Notes: a model not told the origin generated them from the letters alone. 64,000 nt of DNA from Paraburkholderia sacchari (GCF_000785435.2 NZ_JTDB02000001.1:62001-126000); one strand, 5' to 3'; shown: positions 27,644-36,833, counted from the stretch's first letter. Made by a program: numbers and translations.

Positions 27644-28972
27644 TCAGTGCGAAGCGACCACCGGCACCGCCACGCGCGCACTCGCGGGCAGACACGCGGG
27701 GCCAAGCGGCTCGAAAGTCTTGTACGTGAGAATAAACTCCTGATGGCCGAGCATCTCCGACTTCGAGCGCGCCCCGCGCGACACCGCGAGCGTAACGTCG
27801 AACACTTCGCGGCCCACTTCGTCGAGCGTGCCGCGGCCTTCGAGTATCCGGCCCGCGTCGACATCCATGTCGCCCGAGAGATTGCGATAAGTCTGCGGAT
27901 TCGCGCAGATCTTGACGACGGGCGAAAGCGCCGACCCCACCACGGAGCCGCGCCCCGTCGTGAACAGGATGATATGCGCGCCGCACGCGATCAGCTCCGC
28001 GATCTCCGCGTTGTCGCTGATATTCGGGAATCCGAAGCGTGGCTCGCCGTCGGGCACCACGTCGAGCAGATAAAGCCCGCCCGTGGGCGGCACATCGCCC
28101 GGCTTAACAATGCCCACGATGGGCGACGCGCCGCTCTTCGCATACGCGCCCAGCGACTTTTCCTCCTGGGTGGTGAGCCCGCCATCCGCGTTGCCAACGG
28201 CGAACGAGCCGTGCCCGAGAATCGAGTAATAGCGCGCGGCCTTCGCCACGGAAGCGACGATCTCGTCGCCCAGTTCGGGGCGCGCGGCGCGGTTCTTCAT
28301 GTGATACTCGCAGCCCACCAGCTCGCCGGTTTCCTCGAACACGCACGCCGCGCCCGCCGCTACCAGATGATCGAACGCGCGCCCCACGGCCGGATTCGCG
28401 GTAATGCCGCTCGTGCTGTCCGAGCCGCCGCAGATCGTGCCCACCACGAGTTCGTCGAGCCGCATCGGCACCTTCTGCTGCTGCGCGAGTTGGGCGCGCG
28501 CTCCACGCACCCAGTCCACGCCGGATTGAATCGTGCTGCGCGTGCCGCCCTTTTCCTGAATCGTGAGCACCTCCACGGGACGTCCGCTCGCGCGCACCTG
28601 ATCCACGAGATAGTGCTTGTTCATGCTCTCGCAGCCGAGCGAGACGAATAGCACCGCGCCCACGTTCGGATGCGTGGTGAGCCGCGTCATCATCTTTTCC
28701 GCGTAGCGGTTCGGGAAGCAGCCCGGAAAGCCGATCAGATGCACGGGCGGTTCGGCGTGCGCGCCCGGATCGTCGAATCCATCGAGCGGCTCGCGAAACT
28801 GCGCGACGATCTCGCGCGCCACGTGATGCGCGCACTCGACCAGATACGCCACCGCAACCACATTGCGGATACCCTTGCGTCCGTCGCTGCGCAGCCAGCC
28901 TTCGAGCACGGGTTCGGCCGTATTTCCTGCTTTGGCGTTGAGTTGGGTTTCGGTCATGGCATTCATCGGCAT
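27644..28972 (-). CDS. UxaA-family sugar-acid dehydratase, large subunit
   Basis: A 442-aa homologue of the C-terminal part of altronate/galactarate dehydratases. Key segments: GRKGIRNVVAVAYLVEC, GFPGCFPN, SLGCESMN, TICGGSDSTSGITANP and FTTGRGSVVG. Family members dehydrate aldonic acids using a metal ion. Its start codon overlaps the stop of the SAF-domain gene (TGATG), so the two are translationally coupled and probably form one enzyme. In Campylobacter jejuni a similarly split UxaA pair belongs to the L-fucose island, supporting fuconate dehydratase here. Confidence 0.85.
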   Translation of the reverse strand: MPMNAMTETQLNAKAGNTAEPVLEGWLRSDGRKGIRNVVAVAYLVECAHHVAREIVAQFREPLDGFDDPGAHAEPPVHLIGFPGCFPNRYAEKMMTRLTTHPNVGAVLFVSLGCESMNKHYLVDQVRASGRPVEVLTIQEKGGTRSTIQSGVDWVRGARAQLAQQQKVPMRLDELVVGTICGGSDSTSGITANPAVGRAFDHLVAAGAACVFEETGELVGCEYHMKNRAARPELGDEIVASVAKAARYYSILGHGSFAVGNADGGLTTQEEKSLGAYAKSGASPIVGIVKPGDVPPTGGLYLLDVVPDGEPRFGFPNISDNAEIAELIACGAHIILFTTGRGSVVGSALSPVVKICANPQTYRNLSGDMDVDAGRILEGRGTLDEVGREVFDVTLAVSRGARSKSEMLGHQEFILTYKTFEPLGPACLPASARVAVPVVASH

Positions 28973-29310
28973 CAGTGCGATACGAACTCGTGGCCCGTGT
29001 CGTGCGTGTAAGTCGGCAGATAGTCGCTTTCGAGGTTGTGCGTGTGCAGATGCTCGCCGCGCGCCACGTTCGCCGTCACATGGCCGATCGGCGCGCCATA
29101 GCGCAGCACCTTCTCGTTCTTCGCCAGCGCGCGGCGCGCCAGCTTGTGCCCGAGATCGATCATCGTCGCGAGCGTCACGCGCTCGCCCTCGATCTCCAGC
29201 GTCTCGCCAGCGGGCAAACGCGCCGCCGCGATCAGGCAGTTGTCCTCCGGTGCGAGCAGGATCAAGCGCGCGTCGGTATGCGGTACACCGCTCTTCACGA
29301 TAGAACTCAA
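28972..29310 (-). CDS. UxaA-family dehydratase, SAF-domain subunit
   Basis: A 112-aa SAF-domain protein equal to the N-terminal domain of altronate dehydratase (LLAPEDNCLIAAARLPAG, then GHKLARRALAKNEKVLRYGAPIGHVTANVARGEHLHTHN). The GEHLHTHN end carries metal-site His residues of the family. The likely start is TTG 29310 with GGAG 7 bases upstream; no ATG is better placed. It is the small partner of the next gene. Confidence 0.83.
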   Translation of the reverse strand: MSSIVKSGVPHTDARLILLAPEDNCLIAAARLPAGETLEIEGERVTLATMIDLGHKLARRALAKNEKVLRYGAPIGHVTANVARGEHLHTHNLESDYLPTYTHDTGHEFVSH

Positions 29311-29326
29311 GTCTCGCCTCCGCCGT

Positions 29327-30391
29327 TCAGTTTTGTGCTTCGCCGCCCGCCAGCCGCGCCACCATCAGCGAGCCGAGGATGATCGCGCCGTAAATCGCCT
29401 GAATCCAGAACGACGGCACCTGGGCGAGCGTGAGCAGGTTCTGCACCACACCGAGCAACAGTACGCCCGAAAGCGCGCCGAACATGGTGCCCTTGCCGCC
29501 GTCGAGCGAAATGCCGCCAATCACGGCCGCCGCGAATACCGTGAAGATCATGCCGTTGCCCTGGTTCGCGTTGATCGCGCCCACGTAGCCGGTCACGATC
29601 AGCCCGCCCACCGAGGCCAGGATGCTGCCGAGCACGAACACGCCCCACGTGATGCGCTCCACGCGGATGCCCGCGGCGCGCGCGGCGTCGGGATTGCCGC
29701 CAATCGCATAGAGCGCGCGGCCCACGCGGTGATAGCGCAGCATGAACGCGGCGAAAGCGAAGGCAGCGGCCGCGAGCCAGACCGAAAGCGGCAAGCCGAG
29801 CACGATGGTGGTGGCGAGCGCGAAGAACGAGTTGGGCATGTCGAACAGCGTGCCGCCCTTGGTTGCGCCCACCAGCATGCCGCGCAGCACGATGAGCATG
29901 GCCAGCGTGACGATGAACGCATTCAGGCGCAGCCGCACGACCAGAAAGCCATTGACGAAGCCGATCAGCGCGCCCACCACCACGATCGCAAGGAGTCCCG
30001 CCAAGGCAGGCCATTGCGTTCCGAAGCCCGCCGATGCCGCCGGCATCACGAGCATCGCCCCCACGGCGGGCGCGATGCCCACCGTCGATTCGAGCGAGAG
30101 ATCGAACTTGCCCGTGAGCACGATCAGCGATTCGGCGAGCACGACGAGCGCGAGCGCCGCCGAAGCCCCCAGCACGCTGATGAGATTCGCCTTCGTGAGA
30201 AAGCTCGGGCTCACGAAGCCGCCGATCACGATGAGCAGCAACAGCGCGGGCACCAGCGCGAGTTCGCGCAGGCGCGCGAACTCGATGCGCCTGCGCGCGC
30301 CGCGCCCTGCCGCGGCGCCTTGAGCCGCATCGGACTGCACCGCCGCGAATACACCACCCGCAGTGGCCCCGCCATTAGCGCTATGCTTCAT
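29327..30391 (-). CDS. Sugar ABC transporter permease (RbsC-like)
   Basis: Inner-membrane permease of 354 aa, BPD_transp_2 family, about 9-10 helices. The conserved SLESTVGIAPAVGAM, GFVNGFLVVRLRLNAFIVTLAM and IGGISLDGGKGTMFGALSG segments are typical of pentose/deoxyhexose importers. A cytoplasmic Ala/Arg-rich N-terminus of about 35 residues precedes the first helix. ATG 30391 overlaps the ATPase gene by 11 bases and has AGGGG upstream. It works with the ATPase and binding protein encoded just before it. Confidence 0.9.
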   Translation of the reverse strand: MKHSANGGATAGGVFAAVQSDAAQGAAAGRGARRRIEFARLRELALVPALLLLIVIGGFVSPSFLTKANLISVLGASAALALVVLAESLIVLTGKFDLSLESTVGIAPAVGAMLVMPAASAGFGTQWPALAGLLAIVVVGALIGFVNGFLVVRLRLNAFIVTLAMLIVLRGMLVGATKGGTLFDMPNSFFALATTIVLGLPLSVWLAAAAFAFAAFMLRYHRVGRALYAIGGNPDAARAAGIRVERITWGVFVLGSILASVGGLIVTGYVGAINANQGNGMIFTVFAAAVIGGISLDGGKGTMFGALSGVLLLGVVQNLLTLAQVPSFWIQAIYGAIILGSLMVARLAGGEAQN

Positions 30392-31952
30392 GAAGTTCGA
30401 CCCCTTCAATCGATGCAATCAGTTCGTGGTCCTGCCAGCCCGCCGCGAATTCCGCCACCACGCTGCCGCGAAACATCACGAGCACGCGGTCGCAGGTGCG
30501 CAGATCGTCGAGTTCGCTCGACACCACGAGCACGGCCTTGCCTTCGTCGCGCACGCGGTCCACGACCGAGAGCAGCGCCTCCTTCGATTTCACGTCCACG
30601 CCGGCCGTGGGGTCGATCAGCACCAGCACTTGCGGCGTGCTCGCGAGCGCGCGAGCCATCACCACCTTCTGCTGATTGCCGCCCGAGAGCCCCGAGACCA
30701 CGTGCTCCGGCCCCTGCGCAACAATGCCGAGCGCCTCGATCATGCGCTGACCGACCTGGTTCTTCTTCGCAGGCGACGCGAAGCCGAGACGCCCGAGCAG
30801 ACCGGCAATCGTCATCGACGCGTTCTCGGCCACCGACTGCGTGAGCACGAGCCCTTCGTGATGGCGGTCCTTCGGCACGCAGCCCACGCCCTGCGCGAGC
30901 GCGGCCGGCACGTCGCCGGGCTTCAGAAGCGCGCCGTTCACGCGAATCTCGCCCGCCTGCTGTCCGGCGAGCCCCGCAACGGCTTCGCCCACGCTCGTGC
31001 GTCCGCTGCTGGTCGCGCCCGTGATGCCCACGACTTCGCCGCGCTTCACCTGGAACGACACGTCGCGGTAATCGGCGCCCGAAATAGCGCGCACGTCGAG
31101 CGCGATCTTCGCGTCGGCGGGCAAGGCCGGGCGCGCGGCCGCATCGGCCACGTTCAGACCGCCGTGCTCGCCCGTCATCGCCTCGATCAGGCGCTCGCGC
31201 GGCAACTCGGCCACCGGCGCGCTGATAATGTGACGCGCGTCGCGCAGCACCGTCACCGCCTGGCAAATCTCGTACACCTCCTGCAGATGGTGCGAGATGA
31301 AGAGAAACGTCACGCCCTCGCGCTGCAATTCGTCGATACGGCGAAAGAGCCGCTTGATCTCTTCGCCGTCGAGTTGCGCGGTGGGTTCGTCGAGAATGAT
31401 GAAGCGCGCGCCATACGACAGCGCGCGCGCAATCTCGACAAGCTGGCGCGCTTCCACCGTGAGATCGCCCGCGCGCGCGTCCTCGCGCACGTCGATGCGC
31501 CAATGATCGAGCAGCGCGCGCGCGTCGCGGCGCATGGTCGTCCAGTCGATCACGCCGCGCCGGAGCGGCTGGCGATTGATGAACAGGTTCTCCGCCACGG
31601 TGAGATCGCGGATGATCGTCGAGTGCTGATACACGCAGGCAACTCGCTCGCGCCATGCATCGCGGTCGGCGATGGGCGGCGCGGGTTCGCCGTTGAAGCG
31701 CACCGCGCCCTCGTCGGGCTTGCGCAGGCCCGTGAGGATCGAAACGAGCGTCGACTTGCCCGCGCCGTTGCGGCCCACGAGCGCGTGCGACTCGCCCGCC
31801 ATCACGCGCAGGCTCACGTTCGCGAGCGCCGCCGTCGAACCGAAGCGCTTGGTCACGCCGCTCGCCTCCACCACTGGCGGCCGCACGCTCGAACCGCCGC
31901 TCATCGAGGCGCTCGTCTGACCGCTCGTTCGATCGCTCATCGGATCGCTCAT
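30381..31952 (-). CDS. Sugar ABC transporter ATPase, two nucleotide-binding domains
   Basis: A 523-aa RbsA/XylG-type ATPase. NBD1 has GRNGAGKST near residue 60, signature LTVEARQLVEIARAL and Walker B FIILDEPTAQLD. NBD2 has the degenerate Walker A GATSSGRTS usual for this family, a canonical LSGGNQQKVVMARAL and a Walker B LVLIDPTAGVDV in which the catalytic Glu is absent. ATG 31952 overlaps the binding-protein stop as ATGA, indicating coupling. The first 25 residues are low-complexity (Met/Ser/Asp/Gly) and arise from short repeated DNA. Confidence 0.9.
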   Translation of the reverse strand: MSDPMSDRTSGQTSASMSGGSSVRPPVVEASGVTKRFGSTAALANVSLRVMAGESHALVGRNGAGKSTLVSILTGLRKPDEGAVRFNGEPAPPIADRDAWRERVACVYQHSTIIRDLTVAENLFINRQPLRRGVIDWTTMRRDARALLDHWRIDVREDARAGDLTVEARQLVEIARALSYGARFIILDEPTAQLDGEEIKRLFRRIDELQREGVTFLFISHHLQEVYEICQAVTVLRDARHIISAPVAELPRERLIEAMTGEHGGLNVADAAARPALPADAKIALDVRAISGADYRDVSFQVKRGEVVGITGATSSGRTSVGEAVAGLAGQQAGEIRVNGALLKPGDVPAALAQGVGCVPKDRHHEGLVLTQSVAENASMTIAGLLGRLGFASPAKKNQVGQRMIEALGIVAQGPEHVVSGLSGGNQQKVVMARALASTPQVLVLIDPTAGVDVKSKEALLSVVDRVRDEGKAVLVVSSELDDLRTCDRVLVMFRGSVVAEFAAGWQDHELIASIEGVELHEA

Positions 31953-33028
31953 TTGATCGTGTTGCCCCACAGGTTCTTGTCGTCGACGTTCTGCTTCGTC
32001 ACGAGCGGCGCCGGCAACTGGTCTTCGAGAATGCCAGACTGCAACTGGATGATCGTGCTGTCGTGATCGGTCTTGCCCGGCTTGAAGGTCTTGCCATCCA
32101 GCGCGGCCTTGATGTAGTAAAGGCCGTACTTCGCATAGAGATCGGCGGGTTGCGAAACGGTGGCGTCGATTTCCCCCTTGCGGATTGCTTCGTATTCCTG
32201 CGGAATGCCGTCATTGGAGACGATCACGATATGCTTCGGATCGCCTGCGGGAAACAGCAATTGCTTGCGGCGCAGCGTTTGCAGCGTGGGCGAGAGATAG
32301 ACGCCGCCCGCCTGCATGTAGATGCCCTTCAGGTCGGGATTCGCGGTGAGCAGACTGTCGAGCGCACTGGCTGCGACATCTCCCTTCCAGCCCGCCGGAA
32401 TCTCCAGCAGCGACAGATTCGGGTAGTTCTTCAGGCACGCGCGGAACGCCTCCGAGCGGTCGCGCCCGTTCACGGAAGCGAGGTCGCCCATGATCTGCAC
32501 GACCTTGCCTGACTTCACGTGTTCGCCGATGTACTTGCACGCCTTCTCGCCGTAAGCGCGATTGTCGGCGCGCACGACCATGGCGACGGCGCCTTGCGTG
32601 GGCGCGACGTCCACTGCCACCACCTTCACGTTCTTCTGCGCGGCGCTCGCGAGCGCGCGGCTGATGGCCGCCGAATCGATCGGCCCCACCACGATGCCCT
32701 TCGCGCCCAGATTGATCATGTTGTTCATGTCGGTAATCTGCTGCGCGGGGTCGTTGTTCGAGTTGACGGGCGCGAGAACATCGACGCCCATCTGCTTCGC
32801 GTACGTGCCCAGATAATTGTTGTACGACTGCCAGAACGGCGAGGTCAGCAGCGGCAGGCCGAGACCCACCGTGCCGGCTTCGGCGGCCTGCGCCGAGGCG
32901 GGCGCGCCCAACGCGGCGGCGCAGGCCGCCACGGCGTACAACGTCCGCGCGGTCGTGCGCACGAGCGCGCGCGCCTTGCGAGTTTCAGTGAAGCGGCGGG
33001 CCTCGATCAGCCCGGATGCGAACGCCAT
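31949..33028 (-). CDS. Sugar ABC transporter substrate-binding protein (RbsB-like)
   Basis: Periplasmic binding protein of 359 aa, peripla_BP_4 type. The signal sequence has an extended basic N-region and ends near AQA about residue 49. The mature domain shows VGLGLPLLTSPFWQSYNNYL, INLGAKGIVVGPIDS, VAVDVAPTQGAVAMVVRADN and VIVSNDGIPQEYEAI. ATG 33028 is preferred (AAGGAG 6 bases upstream) over the ATG at 33046. It is the first gene of the nine-gene catabolic operon, usually the most highly expressed; the cargo is predicted to be L-fucose or a related sugar. Confidence 0.9.
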   Translation of the reverse strand: MAFASGLIEARRFTETRKARALVRTTARTLYAVAACAAALGAPASAQAAEAGTVGLGLPLLTSPFWQSYNNYLGTYAKQMGVDVLAPVNSNNDPAQQITDMNNMINLGAKGIVVGPIDSAAISRALASAAQKNVKVVAVDVAPTQGAVAMVVRADNRAYGEKACKYIGEHVKSGKVVQIMGDLASVNGRDRSEAFRACLKNYPNLSLLEIPAGWKGDVAASALDSLLTANPDLKGIYMQAGGVYLSPTLQTLRRKQLLFPAGDPKHIVIVSNDGIPQEYEAIRKGEIDATVSQPADLYAKYGLYYIKAALDGKTFKPGKTDHDSTIIQLQSGILEDQLPAPLVTKQNVDDKNLWGNTIK

Positions 33029-33046
33029 GTCTGTCTCCTTGTCCAT

Positions 33047-33214
33047 TCTGTCGTTGTTGACCTATCCAAGAGCACGCCGCTGGCATATGTTCACCAGTGA
33101 ACCTATTATTCATATACGCACGATGCAAGGTCAAGGAATGTGCAATGCAGCAAAGGTCCGGAATTTCCCTGGGCTGCTCACGATCTGGGACGGCATAACA
33201 AACAAGGGTAAAAA
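33047..33214. promoter_or_regulatory. Divergent control region of sugar operon and IclR regulator
   Basis: It contains GTTCACCAGTGAAC at 33089-33102, a palindrome with 6-bp arms, inside an AT-richer patch with CATAT on either side. It lies about 60 bases before the leftward operon and 113 before the IclR gene. It is the best candidate operator for the IclR protein; this is inferred from symmetry and position. Confidence 0.6.
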
Positions 33215-34051
33215 ATGAATACGAACCCACGCAAACCGCGAACCGATGCGCTGCCTGGCGAGCCGGAGCCGGACGAGAAAGACGACGGCGACCGCTATCG
33301 CGCGCCCGCGCTGGATAAGGGGCTCGACATTCTCGAACTGCTCGCCGAGCAGCGCGGCGGCTTGACGCGCGCGGAGATCACCAAGGCGCTGGGGCGCAAC
33401 GCGAGCGAAATCTACCGGATGCTGGAGCGGCTGGTGGCGCGCCAATATGTGATGCGCTCGGAGGCTGGCGACCGTTACGCGCTGAGCCTCAAGCTGTTTG
33501 CGCTCGCGCACCGGCATCCGCCGATGGAGCGGCTGATTGCCGAGGCGCTGCCGCTCATGCAGCGCTTCGCCAACGACGCGGAGCAGTCGTGCCACCTCGC
33601 CGTATACGACCGCGGCAACCTGCTCGTGATCGCGCAGGTGGACGGCCCGGGCACGTGGGGCATTGCGGTGCGGCTGGGCTCGCGCGTGGGTCTCGTCGAT
33701 ACGAGCTCGGGGCGCACGATCCTCGCGTACCAGAGCGCGGAGCAGCGCGCGCACATGCTCGCGGAACATACGAAGGTGAAGGGCGAAGTCGCCATCGACC
33801 ATGCCGCGCTCGAAGCGGTCTGCGAGCAGATTCGCGGCGCGGGTTTCTCGCGCAAGGACAGCCAGCAGATATTCGGCGTGACGGACGTGACGTTTCCGGT
33901 GCTCGGGCCGTCGGGGCAGGCCATCGCGGCGCTCACCTGCCCGTTTCTCAAGCGCATCGACGAATACGTCGCGCCCTCGCTCGACGAGGCCACGCGGATG
34001 CTGGGCGAGACGGTGCAGACGTTGTCGATGTTTCGGGAGGGTGAGGGCTAA
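33215..34051 (+). CDS. IclR-family transcriptional regulator
   Basis: DNA-binding regulator of 278 aa. Winged helix at about residues 30-90 (DKGLDILELLAEQRGGLTRAEI, NASEIYRMLERLVARQYV) and the IclR effector domain from about 100 to 270 (LPLMQRFANDAEQSCHLAVYD, VDTSSGRTILAYQS, FSRKDSQQIFGVTDVTFPV). Divergent from the sugar operon with a palindrome between, so it probably controls that operon in response to a pathway intermediate. AAGGG lies 6 bases before the ATG. The N-terminal 28 residues are charged and probably flexible. Confidence 0.9.
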   Translation: MNTNPRKPRTDALPGEPEPDEKDDGDRYRAPALDKGLDILELLAEQRGGLTRAEITKALGRNASEIYRMLERLVARQYVMRSEAGDRYALSLKLFALAHRHPPMERLIAEALPLMQRFANDAEQSCHLAVYDRGNLLVIAQVDGPGTWGIAVRLGSRVGLVDTSSGRTILAYQSAEQRAHMLAEHTKVKGEVAIDHAALEAVCEQIRGAGFSRKDSQQIFGVTDVTFPVLGPSGQAIAALTCPFLKRIDEYVAPSLDEATRMLGETVQTLSMFREGEG

Positions 34052-34069
34052 TCGCGCCTCACCCCGGGC

Positions 34070-36091
34070 TCACCCCTCCACCACCACCGCCCCTTCCCCG
34101 CCCTTCGCCTCGCGCGCCACGATCGCCGCGAAGAGCCGCTCCAGATCGCGCGTGAAGCGCGCCGTATCGAAGAGCGGCGCATCGGTTTTCGCCGCCGCTA
34201 GACGTTTGCGGATCTGCGCATGCCAGGCCGGATCGCTTGCGAGCGCGAGCGCGATCTGGAAATAACCGTCGAGGTCGCGCGCAACCAGCTCTTCGAGCCC
34301 GACCGCATGCAGCAAGCTCGCGCCCACGCGCCCCGCGAACAGCGTGCCCAGCGCCGACACCATCGGCACGCCCGCCCACAACGCATCGCTGCCCGTCGTG
34401 TGCGAGCCGGTTGGCAGCGTGTCGAGCGCGAGGTCCGCGAGTTGCAGCCGCGCGAGATGCGCCTCCTGCGGCAGGCGCTGCGCAAAAATCACGCGCGCGC
34501 GCTCCACGCCTTTCTCTTCGAAAAACGCGTGCAAGTTCGTGCGCGCCCGTTCGCTGCCGGGATCGAGCAGCCATAGCACGCTGCCGGGCGTCGCCGCGAG
34601 CAGGCGGCACCAGACCGACGCCATCCACGCATTGAGCTTGAAGGTCTGATTGAAGCTGCAGAACACGAAGCCGCGCTCGGGCAGCCCCGCCGCGGCGCGC
34701 GTGGGCCGCGGCCCGCATTGGCGACGGTGATCGTTGGGCTGATAGCAATGCGGCATCAGCGCGAGCGTCTCGCTATAGAACGACGCGGCGGCGGGCGGCG
34801 TCACCACCGGGTCGCCGACCACGTAATCGGCGAGGCGCGGCGCGCCGAGCGAGCCCGGATAGCCGAGCCAGCTCGCGATGGTGGGCGCGGGCCGCAGCGC
34901 CGTGATGCCGAGCCGCGTGCCGGTCGTATAGCCCTTCAGGTCGACGAGCACATGAATGCCGTCGGTGGCGATCTTCGCGGCCGCCCGCGCGTCGGTCAGC
35001 GCGCCGATGTCGTGCAGCGTGGCGGGCAGCGCCGCGAGCCGCTCGCGCCACGCGGCATCGGGCGCGGCGTCGCCATAAGAATAAAGATGAATGTCGAAGC
35101 GCGTGGCGTCGTGCAGTTCGAGCACGCCCGCGAGCAGACGCAGCGTGGCGTGATCGTGGAAGTCGGCGGAAAGATAGCCGATGCGCAGGCGCGCGCCCGC
35201 CTCGAAGGCCGCCAGCGCGTCGGCCAGCCCCGCGCCACGCTCGACGAGCGGCGGCGCGGCCAGCTCGCCGCGCCAGCGCGACTGCGCGAAGGACCGCCCG
35301 GCCTCGCGGTGCAGCGCCGGCGTGAGCGCCGGGATGCCCAGCAGTCCCCACGGCGTGAGATGCTCCACCGCGCCCGCGGCAATCATCTCCAGGGTCGCCC
35401 GGTCGATCTTGTCCAGATCGCGCCAGTGCGCCACGCGCCGCCGCACGTACTGCGCCGACTCCCAGCGCCCGCCCCGGCAATAGGCTTCATCGGCCTCTTC
35501 CAGGCGGTCGAGGCGCTCCAGCAAGCCGCCATAGGATTGCCAGAAGTGCATCGACTGCGGGTCGAGTTCGAGCGCGCGCCTGAAGCTCGCTTCGGCAGCC
35601 TCGTATTGGCCCGCGTCCTGTTGCAGAACCGCGAGGTTGCCGTGCGCGAACGCATAACCGGGATCGATCTCGATGGCCGCGCGATACGCGGCTTCGGCAT
35701 GCTCGATGTCGTTGTGCTTCTTGAGCAGGTTGCCCACGTTGTTGAACAGGCGCGCCTCGCGCACGCCCAGATTGATGGCCGCGAAGTATGCGTTGATGGC
35801 CTCGGTGTCGCGCCCCTGCCAGAGCAGCGTCCACGCGAGGTCGCGATGCAGCGCGCCGCTCTCGCGCAGCGCCAGCGCCTTTCGGATCGCCTGCTCGCCC
35901 TCGGCGTAGCGCGCCTGGCGCGCGAGCGCCACGCCAAGCTGATGCCATGCGTCGGCGTGCTGCGGATCCTGCGCCAGGATTTCGCGAAAAAGGGTCTCGG
36001 CGAGCGAGTGCTGTTCGGCGTTCAGACGGTCGAGGCCGCGCTTGAGCAAGGCGTCCGAACGAGAGGATGGAGTCGGTGTGGAGATTTTCAT
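34070..36091 (-). CDS. TPR-containing GT41 (SPINDLY/OGT-like) glycosyltransferase
   Basis: A 673-aa protein homologous to O-GlcNAc transferases. The N-terminal 230 residues form about six TPR units (for example DPQHADAWHQLGVALARQAR, FNNVGNLLKKHNDIEHAEAA, DPGYAFAHGNLAVLQQDAGQ). The GT41 catalytic region spans about 300-660, with LRIGYLSADFHDHA, DLKGYTTGTRLGI, FVFCSFNQTFKLN and HTTGSDALWAGVPMVS. Such enzymes add sugars to protein Ser/Thr in the cytosol. Acceptor and donor are unknown. Start ATG 36091 is chosen over 36127 by fit to the family; neither has a strong ribosome site. Confidence 0.88.
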   Translation of the reverse strand: MKISTPTPSSRSDALLKRGLDRLNAEQHSLAETLFREILAQDPQHADAWHQLGVALARQARYAEGEQAIRKALALRESGALHRDLAWTLLWQGRDTEAINAYFAAINLGVREARLFNNVGNLLKKHNDIEHAEAAYRAAIEIDPGYAFAHGNLAVLQQDAGQYEAAEASFRRALELDPQSMHFWQSYGGLLERLDRLEEADEAYCRGGRWESAQYVRRRVAHWRDLDKIDRATLEMIAAGAVEHLTPWGLLGIPALTPALHREAGRSFAQSRWRGELAAPPLVERGAGLADALAAFEAGARLRIGYLSADFHDHATLRLLAGVLELHDATRFDIHLYSYGDAAPDAAWRERLAALPATLHDIGALTDARAAAKIATDGIHVLVDLKGYTTGTRLGITALRPAPTIASWLGYPGSLGAPRLADYVVGDPVVTPPAAASFYSETLALMPHCYQPNDHRRQCGPRPTRAAAGLPERGFVFCSFNQTFKLNAWMASVWCRLLAATPGSVLWLLDPGSERARTNLHAFFEEKGVERARVIFAQRLPQEAHLARLQLADLALDTLPTGSHTTGSDALWAGVPMVSALGTLFAGRVGASLLHAVGLEELVARDLDGYFQIALALASDPAWHAQIRKRLAAAKTDAPLFDTARFTRDLERLFAAIVAREAKGGEGAVVVEG

Positions 36092-36287
36092 CACGCCATC
36101 GTAGGAAGCGTGATGGGGTGGGAACATCAGAGCGTTCCTGGTTTGCCGTGGCGCGTGGCGGCGTCTTGCGCGCGCGCTGGATCCGGCATCGCAAGTGGAA
36201 GCCCGGCGGCCAAAACGGTTAGAATGGCGGCCCTCTCAAAATACCGTCCGGCGTGCGCCACGCGCGTCGGGCGTGCATGCATACCTC

Positions 36288-36833
36288 ATGGCGAAACTTC
36301 TGACCGATCAAGAATTCCAGCGTTTTTCCGAGCTTCAGCAGAAACAGGCCAGCTTCACGATTTCGAGCGACGAAGCCGACGAACTGCGCGATATCGTCGC
36401 GCGCGCGCAGCAAAAGCGCGACGACCGCGCGAACGCGATGAAGACTGTCGAAACCGCGATCGCGCAGTTCGAGATCACACCCGACGAACTGTTCACGGCC
36501 GAGCAGATCGCCGAAGCCGCACGCAACTTCGGTCTGATCCCGGCCACGCGCAAGGAGCGCGTGCTGCCGCCGTCGCTGACCTTCAACGGCAAGACGCATC
36601 AGTGGACCACGCGCGCGCTGCCCGAGGAAATCCGCACGCCGCTGTTCGAGGCGTTCCAGGGCGGCCAGTCGGTCAAGGCGTTCATCGCCACGCCGAAGGA
36701 CGCCGCGCGCTGCGCCGCGACCATCGCGCGCCTGGAAAAGGAAACCGGCGCGCAATACGCGGCGGGCTGGCTCGAAGAGCTCTCGGTCACGCGCGCGCAA
36801 GTGGACGACGCGCTCGCGAAAATCGCGGCCTGA
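36288..36833 (+). CDS. Conserved-looking hypothetical protein
   Basis: A 181-aa soluble protein. The N-terminal half is helical and charged (AKLLTDQEFQRFSELQQKQA, DELRDIVARAQQKRDDRANA) with coiled-coil tendency; the second half contains FNGKTHQWTTRALPEEIRTP and a C-terminal helix. No signal peptide, membrane span or recognised domain. ATG 36288 is preferred because the upstream in-frame part is basic and low-quality; a ribosome site is not obvious. A GCGGCCGG hairpin lies just after the stop at 36836-36860. Confidence 0.65.
   Translation: MAKLLTDQEFQRFSELQQKQASFTISSDEADELRDIVARAQQKRDDRANAMKTVETAIAQFEITPDELFTAEQIAEAARNFGLIPATRKERVLPPSLTFNGKTHQWTTRALPEEIRTPLFEAFQGGQSVKAFIATPKDAARCAATIARLEKETGAQYAAGWLEELSVTRAQVDDALAKIAA

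Noticed and set aside
26504..28651. Long plus-strand open frame antisense to the sugar operon
   Set aside because: It mirrors the codon pattern of the reductase and dehydratase genes; it has no ribosome site or recognisable motif.
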